A stretch of DNA of 64,000 bases from an uncultured Pseudovibrio sp. (GCA_947496145.1 CANMBS010000015.1:1-64000), one strand, 5' to 3'; shown: positions 52,628 through 61,456, counted from the stretch's first letter. Notes: generated by a model from the letters alone, not told the origin. Program-made: numbers and translations.

Positions 52628-54065
52628 ATTGATGCTTTCAACACCCGATAGTTTGCCAGCTGATGAAAGCACGGGGCACACCAACTTCGGGTGCTTTCCT
52701 GAGAGTGAACAGTTTTCCTCGCAACTTGCTTATCAGCCAGCCATTGATTCACGCATTAAAGCTTTACTTAAGCAGAGGCAGAAACTGGCAGAATGGGTCC
52801 ATTGTTTTGGCTCACCGTTAAACTTGCTTTTTCCGCAAATCGCTTTGGAAAATGGAAAACGTTGGCGAGGGGCATTAAGTTCCACCTATCCGGATACTGA
52901 TATCCGTTTTGGTATGAAGGCTTGTAAAAGCGACGCTTTGACAACAGCCTACGCCATCGCTGGACTGGGAATGGATGTATCCAGCTGGCAAGAGTTGATG
53001 TCAGCCATGCAATCCCTTGTTCCTTGTAAGCGGATTTCCTTCACTGGTCCGGATAAGCCGATTCGCGATCTGACCACCTGCATAGCCCACGAAATCCCGA
53101 TAAACATTGATAGTGAATGCGAACTCAACCGCGTTGTCTCACTCAAAGCGACAGTAGGAACGCAAGCCAGAGTTGTTTTAAGATTACTTCCAGCCAATCA
53201 ACCTGATTCCAGATTTGGTCTCAAGGCACAAGACCTGCTCGCCGCCGCAAACCAGCTGGCAGTCTCAGGAATTCCCCTAGAGGGTTTATCCTTTCACCTG
53301 TCTGGATACGATAGTCATGAAAGAGTGGAAGCAGCAACAGAAGCACTTAGCCTGATGCGTAAGCTCTTAAGCCGGGGTATCATCAGTAACAGTCTCAGCA
53401 TTGGTGGTGGGTTTTCTCTTTCGTATCTACCCAAAGCCGCTTCAGTTGGTGATGCAGATGAAATACCAACATGGCAAGGACGCAGTCGACCCAGCAACTA
53501 TCCTTACCATACAAAGGTTTCGGGAGAGCGTCATGCGGCGCATATTGTAAAAGAAATACTCTCCAGAGACTCTAATCAGAATATTGTCGATGAACTGAAA
53601 CTCAAACTAATACTTGAGCCGGGGCGTGCGCTTACAGATCAATGTGGCGGCACTCTGTTTCGTGTTATTGGCACAAAACAAGCTCAAAATGGTGTGAATC
53701 TTGTTGTTTTGGACGGCATGAGTTTTTCACTTGCTGAAAACTGGTTCGGTTCAGACTTTTTGCCCTTGCCTCTCCACATACCTCAAACCGCAGAGCCGGA
53801 ACAAGGACCAGCTGCTTGTGTACTGGTTGGCCGATCTTGCCTTGAATGCGACGTGGTTCGCTGGCGTGTGGTCCACTTCAAGTCGGTGCCTCAGCCCGGG
53901 GATTTGATCTATCTGCACAACACCGCAGGTTACCAAATGGACATGAATGAAAGCAGCTTTCATCGGATAGAACTGCCTCAAAAACTCGCTGTTTTCTTCT
54001 ATGATACACAAACCATCTGCCAGCTTGATACGGCAGTCAATGCTGAGAGTTTCATTGCATCATGA
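52620..54065 (+). CDS. Fold-type III PLP-dependent decarboxylase (SbnH/Y4yA-like)
   Basis: A 481-residue alanine-racemase-fold decarboxylase. PLP Lys in IRFGMKACKSDAL; ring-stacking His in LSFHLSGYDS; phosphate-binding IGGGFSLSY; LEPGRALTD. The C-terminal GRSCLECDVV carries the inter-subunit Cys, and YLHNTAGYQMDMNE follows. It resembles SbnH and rhizobial Y4yA proteins more than housekeeping LysA. It overlaps its upstream neighbour by 8 bp and its downstream neighbour by 4 bp. It would decarboxylate the amino acid made by the SbnA-like enzyme, or a conjugate of it. Confidence 0.83.
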   Translation: MTELMLSTPDSLPADESTGHTNFGCFPESEQFSSQLAYQPAIDSRIKALLKQRQKLAEWVHCFGSPLNLLFPQIALENGKRWRGALSSTYPDTDIRFGMKACKSDALTTAYAIAGLGMDVSSWQELMSAMQSLVPCKRISFTGPDKPIRDLTTCIAHEIPINIDSECELNRVVSLKATVGTQARVVLRLLPANQPDSRFGLKAQDLLAAANQLAVSGIPLEGLSFHLSGYDSHERVEAATEALSLMRKLLSRGIISNSLSIGGGFSLSYLPKAASVGDADEIPTWQGRSRPSNYPYHTKVSGERHAAHIVKEILSRDSNQNIVDELKLKLILEPGRALTDQCGGTLFRVIGTKQAQNGVNLVVLDGMSFSLAENWFGSDFLPLPLHIPQTAEPEQGPAACVLVGRSCLECDVVRWRVVHFKSVPQPGDLIYLHNTAGYQMDMNESSFHRIELPQKLAVFFYDTQTICQLDTAVNAESFIAS

Positions 54066-55141
54066 TCGTAAAGACAATGTCAGAGCTGATCGGCAATACC
54101 CCCCTCTTACAAATTGATTTTCAGGGTGGTGCCGTCAAGCTCTTCATCAAACTGGAGATGTTTAATCCATGCGGGTCCATGAAGGATCGGATGGCGTTAA
54201 GCATGATCAATGCAGCAGAACACCAGGCTGACGTGTTTCAGGGGTTGAACATTGTTGAATCGTCTTCTGGCAACACGGCCACCGCCTTATCGATGCTCAG
54301 TTCGGAGCGAGGGCACAAGTTCAGTGCAGTTATGGATGGACATGCAGCCTCTGAAAAAATGGATGCAGTGCGAGCATACGGTGGGGATGTTATTCTGGTC
54401 GGTTCCGAAGAGGGGAAACTGCTGACAGCAGACCGAGAGGAACTTGCTCACAAGCTTGCTGAGGACGATGAATATACCTACTGCATGGCTCAACATGACA
54501 ATCCTGCAAATCCAGAGGGATATCGTAATCTTGCGGAAGAGCTGATTAGCGAACTGGGCCCTGATATCACTTGCCTGATCAGCGCAATCGGAACAGGTGG
54601 CTCACTTTGTGGAACCGCCAGAGCTCTTCGGGAGAGAATCCCCGATTTGCAGATAATTGGAGTTGAACCAGAGGGAAGCATCATTTTCGGAGGACCAGCC
54701 CACAATTACCTGCAGTCAGGAACGGGTACACCTGACGGAGCCAGTGTGGGACTGGTTGTTGACTATGACGTTGTCGATGATGGCCGGAAAGTTAGTGACG
54801 CCAACGCTTTTGCGGCTTGTCGTGTCCTGGCCAGACTATATGGCCTGATGGTGGGCGGGTCTGCCGGAGGCAGTATTTATGAGGCAATTTGCTATTGCAT
54901 AAGTGCACCTAAAGGAGCTCGTGTCGTCACGTTCGCCTGCGATGCGGGAACGAAGTACATGGACACCATCTTCAATGACGCGTGGTTACACAAGCATGTG
55001 ACCGATATCGATAACCACATCTGTCGCTTTGAGAAGATCTTGCTCGAAAACAGCAATTATCAGGCCCAACAGAATACGGCGCGAATAGCCAGAAGTCAGG
55101 CGAATAGACTCGCACAACTTTCCGCAATTGCGACGACTTAG
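54062..55141 (+). CDS. SbnA-like PLP-dependent synthase (cysteine synthase family)
   Basis: A 359-residue fold-II PLP enzyme. The Schiff-base Lys lies in MFNPCGSMKDRMAL, the amino-acid carboxylate loop is ESSSGNTATALS, and the phosphate cup is SAIGTGGSLCGTARAL. It resembles SbnA, which joins O-phosphoserine with glutamate on the way to 2,3-diaminopropionate, more than CysK. The upstream SbnI-like kinase supports O-phosphoserine as donor. The SbnB dehydrogenase that normally releases diaminopropionate is absent, so the nucleophile or product may differ. Confidence 0.83.
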   Translation: MIVKTMSELIGNTPLLQIDFQGGAVKLFIKLEMFNPCGSMKDRMALSMINAAEHQADVFQGLNIVESSSGNTATALSMLSSERGHKFSAVMDGHAASEKMDAVRAYGGDVILVGSEEGKLLTADREELAHKLAEDDEYTYCMAQHDNPANPEGYRNLAEELISELGPDITCLISAIGTGGSLCGTARALRERIPDLQIIGVEPEGSIIFGGPAHNYLQSGTGTPDGASVGLVVDYDVVDDGRKVSDANAFAACRVLARLYGLMVGGSAGGSIYEAICYCISAPKGARVVTFACDAGTKYMDTIFNDAWLHKHVTDIDNHICRFEKILLENSNYQAQQNTARIARSQANRLAQLSAIATT

Positions 55142-55187
55142 CGGGCCAATTTTTAAGCAAATAAATATTAACAGGAGTGCGTACCAA

Positions 55188-56192
55188 GTGACCTTAAATC
55201 AACAGCTCTGCTTGCAACGCAGGCCATCCGGGGCAGTCTGCAAGGGCGACTTTTGTCTCACAGAGGCCGAAATTCCCGAGTTAGAAGACGGCCAGTTTCT
55301 GGTTCGAAATGAGTACATCTCAATCGATCCTGCCATGCGCGGCTGGATGCAGGATCGGGAGTCTTACTTTCCTCCCGTCCAGCTTGGGGAACCTATGCGG
55401 AGTTTAACAGTTGGCCGAGTCGAAGCAAGTCGTCACCCTTCCTACTCAGTCGGCGATATCGCCACTGGCATGTTAAACGTTCAAACCTATGCCATTTCTG
55501 ATGGGTTCCAGATGAGAAAAGTTAATCCTGAGATTGCCGCTCCTCCTTCCTGGCTCGGTGGGTTAGGCATGCCAGGCATTACCGCTTACTTTGGCATGGT
55601 GGATATTGGGCGTCCCAAGAGCGGTGATACTGTTGTTGTTTCAGCTGCGGCTGGAGCAGTCGGCTCAATAGCCGGGCAAATTGCTAAAAATCTTGGCTGC
55701 CGTGTCATCGGAATTGTCGGAAGTGAAGAAAAATGCAAATACACCACTGATGTTCTAGGATTTGACGCCGCGATAAACTATAAATCTGAAATAATCGTAG
55801 AAAGATTACACGATATCTGCCCGGAGAAGATCGATATTTACTTTGATAATGTGGCAGGCAGAACTTTAGACAGCATTTTGCCATTTATGAAAGTGTTTGG
55901 CCGCATTCCGCTTTGTGGCATGATTTCCAGCATGTCAGGACGGCCGACCAGACTTGCTAACATCTCATCATTGATCGCTAATCGTATCCGATTGCAAGGT
56001 TTTGTAATGTCCGATTATGTATCACAACTCCATATGGCGGTAGAAAAATTACAAGCTTGGCATCACTCTGGGCAACTTATCTTCAAAGAAGATGTGAGAA
56101 CCGCCCGCCTCGAAGATTTCCCTGAAATCCTCAACGATCTGTTCTCCGGGAAGAATAAAGGTAAACTCATACTGCAAATAGCTAACACTTAA
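55188..56192 (+). CDS. NADPH-dependent MDR oxidoreductase (CurA/PTGR-like enoyl reductase)
   Basis: A 334-residue zinc-free medium-chain reductase. The family-typical N-terminus NQQLCLQRRPSGAVCKGDF fixes the start at GTG 55188, with AGGAG 12 nt upstream. Further motifs are YISIDPAMRGWM, GLGMPGITAYFGMVDIG, and the NADPH site VVSAAAGAVGSIAGQIAK. Relatives reduce alpha,beta-double bonds. It follows the SbnA-like gene by 46 bp. It could saturate a double bond in the polyketide chain of the cluster. Confidence 0.83.
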   Translation: MTLNQQLCLQRRPSGAVCKGDFCLTEAEIPELEDGQFLVRNEYISIDPAMRGWMQDRESYFPPVQLGEPMRSLTVGRVEASRHPSYSVGDIATGMLNVQTYAISDGFQMRKVNPEIAAPPSWLGGLGMPGITAYFGMVDIGRPKSGDTVVVSAAAGAVGSIAGQIAKNLGCRVIGIVGSEEKCKYTTDVLGFDAAINYKSEIIVERLHDICPEKIDIYFDNVAGRTLDSILPFMKVFGRIPLCGMISSMSGRPTRLANISSLIANRIRLQGFVMSDYVSQLHMAVEKLQAWHHSGQLIFKEDVRTARLEDFPEILNDLFSGKNKGKLILQIANT

Positions 56193-56303
56193 TATATTTC
56201 ACTAATATAAATGTAGCCATAAAGTATACATAAATAAGAATTGACTGCCATGCCTTAGAGTTATTAACGTAATAAAATATATATTTTGATCTACGAGTGT
56301 TCA

Positions 56304-56948
56304 ATGACAATAAATTCAAAGTTCAGAAGAATATTAGTTATTGATAATCAAGATTTGATGCGCCAGGCAATGATAACAGAGTTCAAGTTTATCTTTGATA
56401 CCTGTTTAGTGTTTGGCGTTCAATCACCTCATTTAGCTGAAAACTTGCTTTCTAAGATGTCTTTCGACTTAATTTCGATTGAGCCAGGCTTGTCTGAAGC
56501 CGCTTCCGCATCAATGTCGAGCAGGTTAGCGATGATAGCTGATATCGTTGCCTACTCATCCAACTCTAAGCATATAGTGATCACAGCTAATGATTGTGAC
56601 CAGGAGGCGAGGGCCTGCCAACAACTTGGTGTTATCGGGTATGCGAGCAAGGTTGGACTAACACGAAACACATTCAAAGACTTAATCCACAAAACTAATC
56701 AATTAGAATTTGTTAGGTTCATTCCACATCCAGCCACCAGTAATCTGGATGTCTGCTCCGCAGCCTTGACACCACGTGAGCAAGAAATTGTGAGCTTAAT
56801 GTTTGCGCGTGCACCTGGCGTAAAACGTAAAGATATCTATGAACAGATGAGCATGCGCTGCGGCATTGATGTTTGCTCCGCCGAAAAATACTTTAAACAA
56901 GCCCGAGCCAAACTTCAGAGAAACGGGACTCTGCCGAGTGGGTTGTAG
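56304..56948 (+). CDS. Response-regulator-like protein with LuxR-type HTH
   Basis: A 214-residue protein. Residues 1-120 resemble a receiver (RRILVIDNQDLMRQAM; VITAND; YASKVG). The phospho-acceptor position reads SFDLISIEPGLSE, with Glu60 in place of Asp. Residues 155-205 form a LuxR-type HTH (LTPREQEIVSLMFAR; RKDIYEQMSMRCGIDVCSAEKYFKQARAKL). No histidine kinase is adjacent. As last gene of the rightward arm it is the likely pathway regulator, perhaps independent of phosphorylation. Confidence 0.75.
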   Translation: MTINSKFRRILVIDNQDLMRQAMITEFKFIFDTCLVFGVQSPHLAENLLSKMSFDLISIEPGLSEAASASMSSRLAMIADIVAYSSNSKHIVITANDCDQEARACQQLGVIGYASKVGLTRNTFKDLIHKTNQLEFVRFIPHPATSNLDVCSAALTPREQEIVSLMFARAPGVKRKDIYEQMSMRCGIDVCSAEKYFKQARAKLQRNGTLPSGL

Positions 56949-57334
56949 GTAATATAGTTTCGAATGCGACTGGGTATATTGGAGGAGCTCCTGCTCACCT
57001 CAATAGCAATCGCGTATTGAATCTTGCTACAAATATCCCATAGAGGATAGCTTGTGATCTCAGTACTGTGTTTTCTGCCTTTTAGCTCTGCAGATGGTTT
57101 CAAGCGATGCGGGCAACTTACAAATAGTCGCGATGTTCCTGCCATATTCACCTCATAGCAGCGCAATCGGAATGCCATGCCCTAACGTTTCTCAGGCACT
57201 CACATGCCTCTTTTTCCAAGCATAATATCCGTTGCAACTGACACCCATAAAGATACAGAGACCAGGTCCTGTTTACAAACAGGTTTCACAAGTCCGTAAA
57301 TTTGTGATTCAAGGTAGTTTTTGAGGAGACTATC
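56949..57334. other. Gene-free stretch after the biosynthetic island
   Basis: No convincing gene. The small open frames present have no family signature. The segment separates the regulator gene from the IS5 relic and is probably the island edge. Confidence 0.4.
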
Positions 57335-57780
57335 TTGGCGCAGCAATTGATGGCAGATGAAGAATGGGCCTTCTTTGAGCAGTTTGTTCGTGCAATACGG
57401 GGACGGGGTGGTCGCAAACCTAAAGCAGTTCGCGTTTAAGCTGAAACGCTTGATCTGCTTTAGTTATTATTTTTGCGTATCTTTATCTGAAAACCGGTGT
57501 CCACTTTTCAGAGATATGCATTAAGGATCACCGCCGTGTTCTTGATGGGATATTCTGGATTGCCAGAACCGGCGCACAATGGCGCGACTTGCCCGAAGAG
57601 TTTGGTAAGTGGATCAGTGTTTATCAGCAATTCCGCCGGTGAAACCAGGCAGGCCTTTGGGAACTGATCTTGATAGCAGTGCTGGCTCCACGAATGTCCA
57701 TATGATTGACAGCACCAATCTTTATTACCCTCCCCCAACAACTGGTTGGCTTTGCCTGTGCTCGTTTAAGTTAGAAGCGA
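57335..57780 (+). pseudogene. IS5-family transposase, interrupted by a 99-bp element
   Basis: Starts with TTG and GAGGAG 6 nt upstream: LAQQLMADEEWAFFEQFVRA, then GRGGRKPK. The frame is then broken by the 99-bp element. After it the protein resumes exactly as KDHRRVLDGIFWIARTGAQW, then RDLPEEFGKW. Further decay follows: a stop where IS5 proteins have Trp (QFRR*NQAGLWEL), then a frameshift before MIDSTNLYY. The rest of the DDE domain is gone. The relic marks the right edge of the biosynthetic island. Confidence 0.85.
57423..57521 (-). repeat. 99-bp MITE-like palindromic repeat, copy 2
   Basis: Inverted, near-identical copy of the element at 13691-13789. It is flanked by TA at 57421-57422 and 57522-57523. 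Deleting the element plus one TA restores CGC AAA CCT AAG GAT CAC CGC (RKPKDHR) in the transposase frame, so the boundaries are exact to the base and TA is the duplicated target. Confidence 0.9.
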
Positions 57781-57852
57781 GTGGTAAAAACGCTTTGTTC
57801 TCAGGCAAAGTTGTGACAGCCGGTGTTTAAGTTTGGCAGTTATTCTTCGCAC

Positions 57853-59016
57853 TTAATCGCAGATGAAGTGGGGGATGAAGCGGGAGAGGTCCTTGGTGAT
57901 CTGGGAGCGGTCTTCGCGGATGCCTATGCCTGCGGGTTCTTCGCCGATGACCCATGAGCCGATCACGGTGAAGTCGTCACCGAACTGAGGCACCGGGCAG
58001 TAGGCTTGCTGGACAAAGCCCTCTGTGCCGTAAGGGCCCTGCGCTTCTTCTGTCACCTGCGTTCCCTCCATGATGGAGATGTTGGCCCCTTCCCGGCTGA
58101 AGATGGGCTTTCTCACATAACGGCTTGTCAGGTCGCTCTTGTCGGCGTCCTGTTCAAAGTAGGCGGGCAGCAGGTTCGGGTGGCCTTTGAACATGTCCCA
58201 GAGCAGCGGGAGCATGCCTTTGTTGGACAGGATGGCTTTCCACGGCGGCTCTATGAGGCGCATGCTGGTTTTGGGCAGGATGGGACCGTAGGCTTCGCGG
58301 AACATGTCTTCGTAAGGATAGAGCTTGAAGAGGGTCTCAATCACATACTCTTCCTGATCGGCAAACCGGAACTGCTCGTCCACGCCGATATCTTCGATGT
58401 AGACAAAGTGGTCCTGAAGCCCGGCCTGACGGGCACAGTCTTGCAGGTAACGCACGGTTGCGCGGTCTTCAACGGCATCCTTCACGCAGGAAAGGTGCAG
58501 GTGATCTCCCGGCTCCAGAATTTCCGAGAGGCGGTTGATCAGCTTGTCCTGCAAAGAGTTAAACTGGTCAGCCTGCTGCGGTATCCCGCCACGGGCGAGC
58601 TGGTCTTCCAGCCAGTTCCACTGGAAGAAGCCGGTTTCATAAAGAGAGGTTGGCGTGTCGGCGTTAAACTCCAGCATCTTTGCCGGGCCGCTGCCGTTGT
58701 AAAGAAGATCAAACCGCCCATAAAGTGCAGGCTCGGACTTTTTCCATGACTGCGCGATCCAATCCCAGTATTTTTCTGGAATCTGGAGCGCACGCATCAT
58801 TTGCTCGCTCTGAACGGCCTTGTCGACGAGTTGCAGACACAGGCCGTAAATCTCTTCGGTCACGTCTTCCAGATCATCTTCAATCTGCTTAAGCGTGAAC
58901 TGGTATGCACGGCTCTCATCCCAGTAGGGTTCGCCGTACATACTGTGAAAATTGAAGCCTAGCGCTTCTGCCTGTTGTTTCCAGTCGGAGCGCTCAGGCA
59001 ACAATATTCGTTTCAT
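57853..59016 (-). CDS. Glutathionylspermidine synthase-like ATP-grasp protein (YjfC/YgiC type)
   Basis: A 387-residue protein of the GspS C-terminal-domain family. Family segments are HSMYGEPYWDESRAYQFT, GRFDLLYNGSGPAKMLEFNADTPTSLYE, VRKPIFSREGANISI and FTVIGSWVIGEEPAGIGIRED. The amidase half of true Gsp synthetase is absent. YjfC/YgiC proteins have no proven peptide product. It is the leftmost gene of the PspA/Yjf cluster and 16 bp downstream of PspA on the same strand. Confidence 0.88.
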   Translation of the reverse strand: MKRILLPERSDWKQQAEALGFNFHSMYGEPYWDESRAYQFTLKQIEDDLEDVTEEIYGLCLQLVDKAVQSEQMMRALQIPEKYWDWIAQSWKKSEPALYGRFDLLYNGSGPAKMLEFNADTPTSLYETGFFQWNWLEDQLARGGIPQQADQFNSLQDKLINRLSEILEPGDHLHLSCVKDAVEDRATVRYLQDCARQAGLQDHFVYIEDIGVDEQFRFADQEEYVIETLFKLYPYEDMFREAYGPILPKTSMRLIEPPWKAILSNKGMLPLLWDMFKGHPNLLPAYFEQDADKSDLTSRYVRKPIFSREGANISIMEGTQVTEEAQGPYGTEGFVQQAYCPVPQFGDDFTVIGSWVIGEEPAGIGIREDRSQITKDLSRFIPHFICD

Positions 59017-59032
59017 AAATCAGCTCAGGTGC

Positions 59033-59704
59033 TTACAGGGCTTCAAGAAGTTTCTGCACGTCGCCCTGTCCCGGACTTTCAAGACGTTTGATCTTCGCTT
59101 CAAGGTCTGCACCGCTGTCAACACGCGCTTCCTGTTCGGCTGCTTCCAGCATGGCCTGCTGATGGGCCTGACGTTTTTCAAGGCGGTCCAGACTGTCCAC
59201 CGCGCTTGCCAGCTTGCCGTTGGAGGCCACTGTGCTGGTGGAGGAGGCTTTTTGCGCCTGAATCAACGCTTCGGTTGCCTTGGTGCTTTCGATCTTGCGG
59301 TTCAGGTTCTCAATACGGCTTTGCGACTGACGGATAGATGCATCCATCTTTTCCTCAGTGGCTTTGTACTGATCGGCCAGTTCCTGCTCAGAATTCGCTT
59401 TTTCCTTAAGCTTGAGAATGCTCTCAATGATCTCAACAGCCAGCGCTTCATCGCCGGACCCTTTTGCCGTACGGGCAGCCTCAGTGCGGCGCTGCACTTC
59501 GCTTTCCAGCTCAGCAACGGAGCGCTCTTTCAGTACTCTGTTTGCAGTCATGCGCGAGCGTTCGCTCTTGGCTTTGCCGATGGCGTCCTTTGCTTCGCGA
59601 ATTTCCTGCTCAAGGATCACCATCAGGTTGGAATCCTGAATGCTCTCCACCGCGTTATTGGCGTGGCCCTTTACCGCAGAAAACAGTTTGCCCCAAATGC
59701 TCAT
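59033..59704 (-). CDS. PspA/IM30-family membrane-stress protein (YjfJ type)
   Basis: A 223-residue coiled-coil protein. It starts with an amphipathic-helix region (SIWGKLFSAVKGHANNAVES), followed by a long heptad-rich segment (LEQEIREAKDAIGKAKSE; ESEVQRRTEAARTAK; ATEEKMDASIRQSQSRIENL). This is the pattern of PspA/Vipp1/IM30 proteins that bind damaged inner membranes. No pspF-type activator is seen. It belongs to a Yjf-type neighbourhood rather than the classic pspABC operon. Confidence 0.85.
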   Translation of the reverse strand: MSIWGKLFSAVKGHANNAVESIQDSNLMVILEQEIREAKDAIGKAKSERSRMTANRVLKERSVAELESEVQRRTEAARTAKGSGDEALAVEIIESILKLKEKANSEQELADQYKATEEKMDASIRQSQSRIENLNRKIESTKATEALIQAQKASSTSTVASNGKLASAVDSLDRLEKRQAHQQAMLEAAEQEARVDSGADLEAKIKRLESPGQGDVQKLLEAL

Positions 59705-59717
59705 AGATGCCTCCTGA

Positions 59718-60155
59718 TTATGCGTTGGCTTTTGGACCCAGCTCGCGGGCCAGCTCGATTGCGTTTTCTGCGATTACTCTGAACTCCTCAATGATTTCAG
59801 GAAGAGACGAGGTCGAAGACATGGTGCCGAACAGCTCATGGTATTCGCGGTCACCGATCTTATCGATGGACAGCGCGCTCAATGGCATGAGAGTGCGGTG
59901 AGAACGCAGCATGAGTGCTTCAAACGCTTCAGGGTCTTCCAGCGCATCACGCTCCCACAAAACGGTGGTGGTGGTGATTTGTGCGGGGCTGACAACCACA
60001 AAAAGAACGATATCACCCGCGCCCTTCATGTGAACTTCAAAAACGTCTTGCGCCTCAGGTGCTGCGACGAAATCCATCTCTCCAGAGATATCTGCCGAAG
60101 CTTTTAATGCATCCAGCAAACTCGATGCAGTCCACTGGCTAACCGGCTGAGCCAT
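59718..60155 (-). CDS. DUF2170 protein (YjfI-like)
   Basis: A 145-residue acidic protein with VFEVHMKGAGDIVLFVVVSPAQI and RTLMPLSALSIDKIGDREYHELFG. It matches the DUF2170/YjfI family encoded next to PspA homologues in many bacteria. The ATG at 60155 has GAGA 7 nt upstream. The gene precedes pspA by 13 bp. It probably forms part of the PspA assembly, as its fixed neighbourhood suggests. Confidence 0.8.
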   Translation of the reverse strand: MAQPVSQWTASSLLDALKASADISGEMDFVAAPEAQDVFEVHMKGAGDIVLFVVVSPAQITTTTVLWERDALEDPEAFEALMLRSHRTLMPLSALSIDKIGDREYHELFGTMSSTSSLPEIIEEFRVIAENAIELARELGPKANA

Positions 60156-60400
60156 TATCAATTCTCCAATCCAAAACCGTGCGAGGTTAAAGGGGCTATA
60201 AGATGCGAGTCCTAATCAGTTTACTACCCCTAGTTGCTGGTGCAGGGAACTAAAATTTCTCGTATTAATTGCGAATAATTGCTTTTCCCTCTTCACCAAG
60301 TCAACGTAATTACCTATTACTCACGGAGTTTATTTCAATAGCCCAACGCACATTTCCCAAAGTATTATGTGAGTGTGCGTACGGATCAGGAAGTTTTGCA

Positions 60401-61456
60401 GTGCCGGTTATTCAGCGGATCTATTCCAGGTTTTATGATCATCTCATCGAGTTGCGTTTATGGATCTTGTTTTCGCTGATCGGCGCATACCTGCTCATTT
60501 CATGGGCATTGTTTGTATGGGCTGGAGAAACAGAACTAACCTCTGATCCGGTCGTGTTCCTGTATTTTGCCTCAACCACAGCCTCTACTGTGGGTTATGG
60601 TGATTTATCGCCGGCAACAGAAGCTGGCCGCCTCATTTCGGCAATCTGGTTTGTGCCCGGAGCACTACTTATTTTTACGGCTGTGTTGAGCAAGCTCACC
60701 AGCTCTCTCATCCAGGGGGTAAGACGCATGATAGATGGCAGAGGTAGCTTCAAAAGCCTCACGGGTGCCACAGTCATCATAGGGTATCACAGTGACAGAA
60801 CCGAGCGCATGATCACGGATCTGATTGCGGGCAGAGACAACGATACAAAGATTGTACTGCTTGCCACCTCCGCTGACATTACGGTTCCTGAAGGCGTCCG
60901 CTTTGTGCGCGGTGACCGGCTTGATACGCTGGAAACCCTGCGACGGGCTGCGGTGGAGCATGCGGAAAAGATTATCGTTTACACCGACAGTGACGCTGAA
61001 ACGTTCAACACCTGTCTTGCAATCCGTGAGCTTTCCGGGGACGTGCATGTTGCCGCCTACTTTGGTGACCGCGACACCGCCCGCCGTGCTACGAAGCTGG
61101 CGCATGTGGAAGCCGTGGTTTCCCGCGCAACCGAAACGCTTGTGCGTGCCGCACAGGACCCCGGTGCCAGCCGTGTGATCATGGCGCTCAGCAGCGCAAC
61201 GCATAATGCCACCATCTATTCCGGTGTTCTTGAAGCTGCGCACGGCTATCTGACGGCGGAGGTTGAAAATCAGCTTCTTTCTGTTGATGCAGTGCTGCTT
61301 GCCATCGGGCAGGATGGTGCAGAAGATGTGGCCTTCAAGCCGTTCCCGCGTGATCTGCCGGGCGGCACAACCGTTTATTACGTGGCTCAGCAGCGCATTG
61401 AGCCAGACGCATGGGCTCGTTTAATGGAGAAGCTTGATGCTGAAGTTCTGGCGTAA
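60401..61456 (+). CDS. Potassium channel with TrkA-N (RCK) domain
   Basis: A 351-residue two-membrane-span K+ channel. Spans: LWILFSLIGAYLLISWALFV and LISAIWFVPGALLIFTAVL, flanking the pore helix and selectivity filter STVGYGD. The cytosolic RCK domain binds nucleotide (ATVIIGYHSDRTERMITDL; VRFVRGDRLDTLETLRRA). The start is GTG 60401 with AGGAAG 7 nt upstream; the upstream in-frame stretch has no homology. It is divergent from the pspA genes and leads the DUF2491/DUF350/DUF1190 operon. Confidence 0.87.
   Translation: MPVIQRIYSRFYDHLIELRLWILFSLIGAYLLISWALFVWAGETELTSDPVVFLYFASTTASTVGYGDLSPATEAGRLISAIWFVPGALLIFTAVLSKLTSSLIQGVRRMIDGRGSFKSLTGATVIIGYHSDRTERMITDLIAGRDNDTKIVLLATSADITVPEGVRFVRGDRLDTLETLRRAAVEHAEKIIVYTDSDAETFNTCLAIRELSGDVHVAAYFGDRDTARRATKLAHVEAVVSRATETLVRAAQDPGASRVIMALSSATHNATIYSGVLEAAHGYLTAEVENQLLSVDAVLLAIGQDGAEDVAFKPFPRDLPGGTTVYYVAQQRIEPDAWARLMEKLDAEVLA

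Noticed and set aside
59718-60155. Secretion-chaperone-like fold for the small acidic protein
   Set aside because: The fixed position beside PspA and the sequence pattern match DUF2170/YjfI better, and no secretion genes are present.
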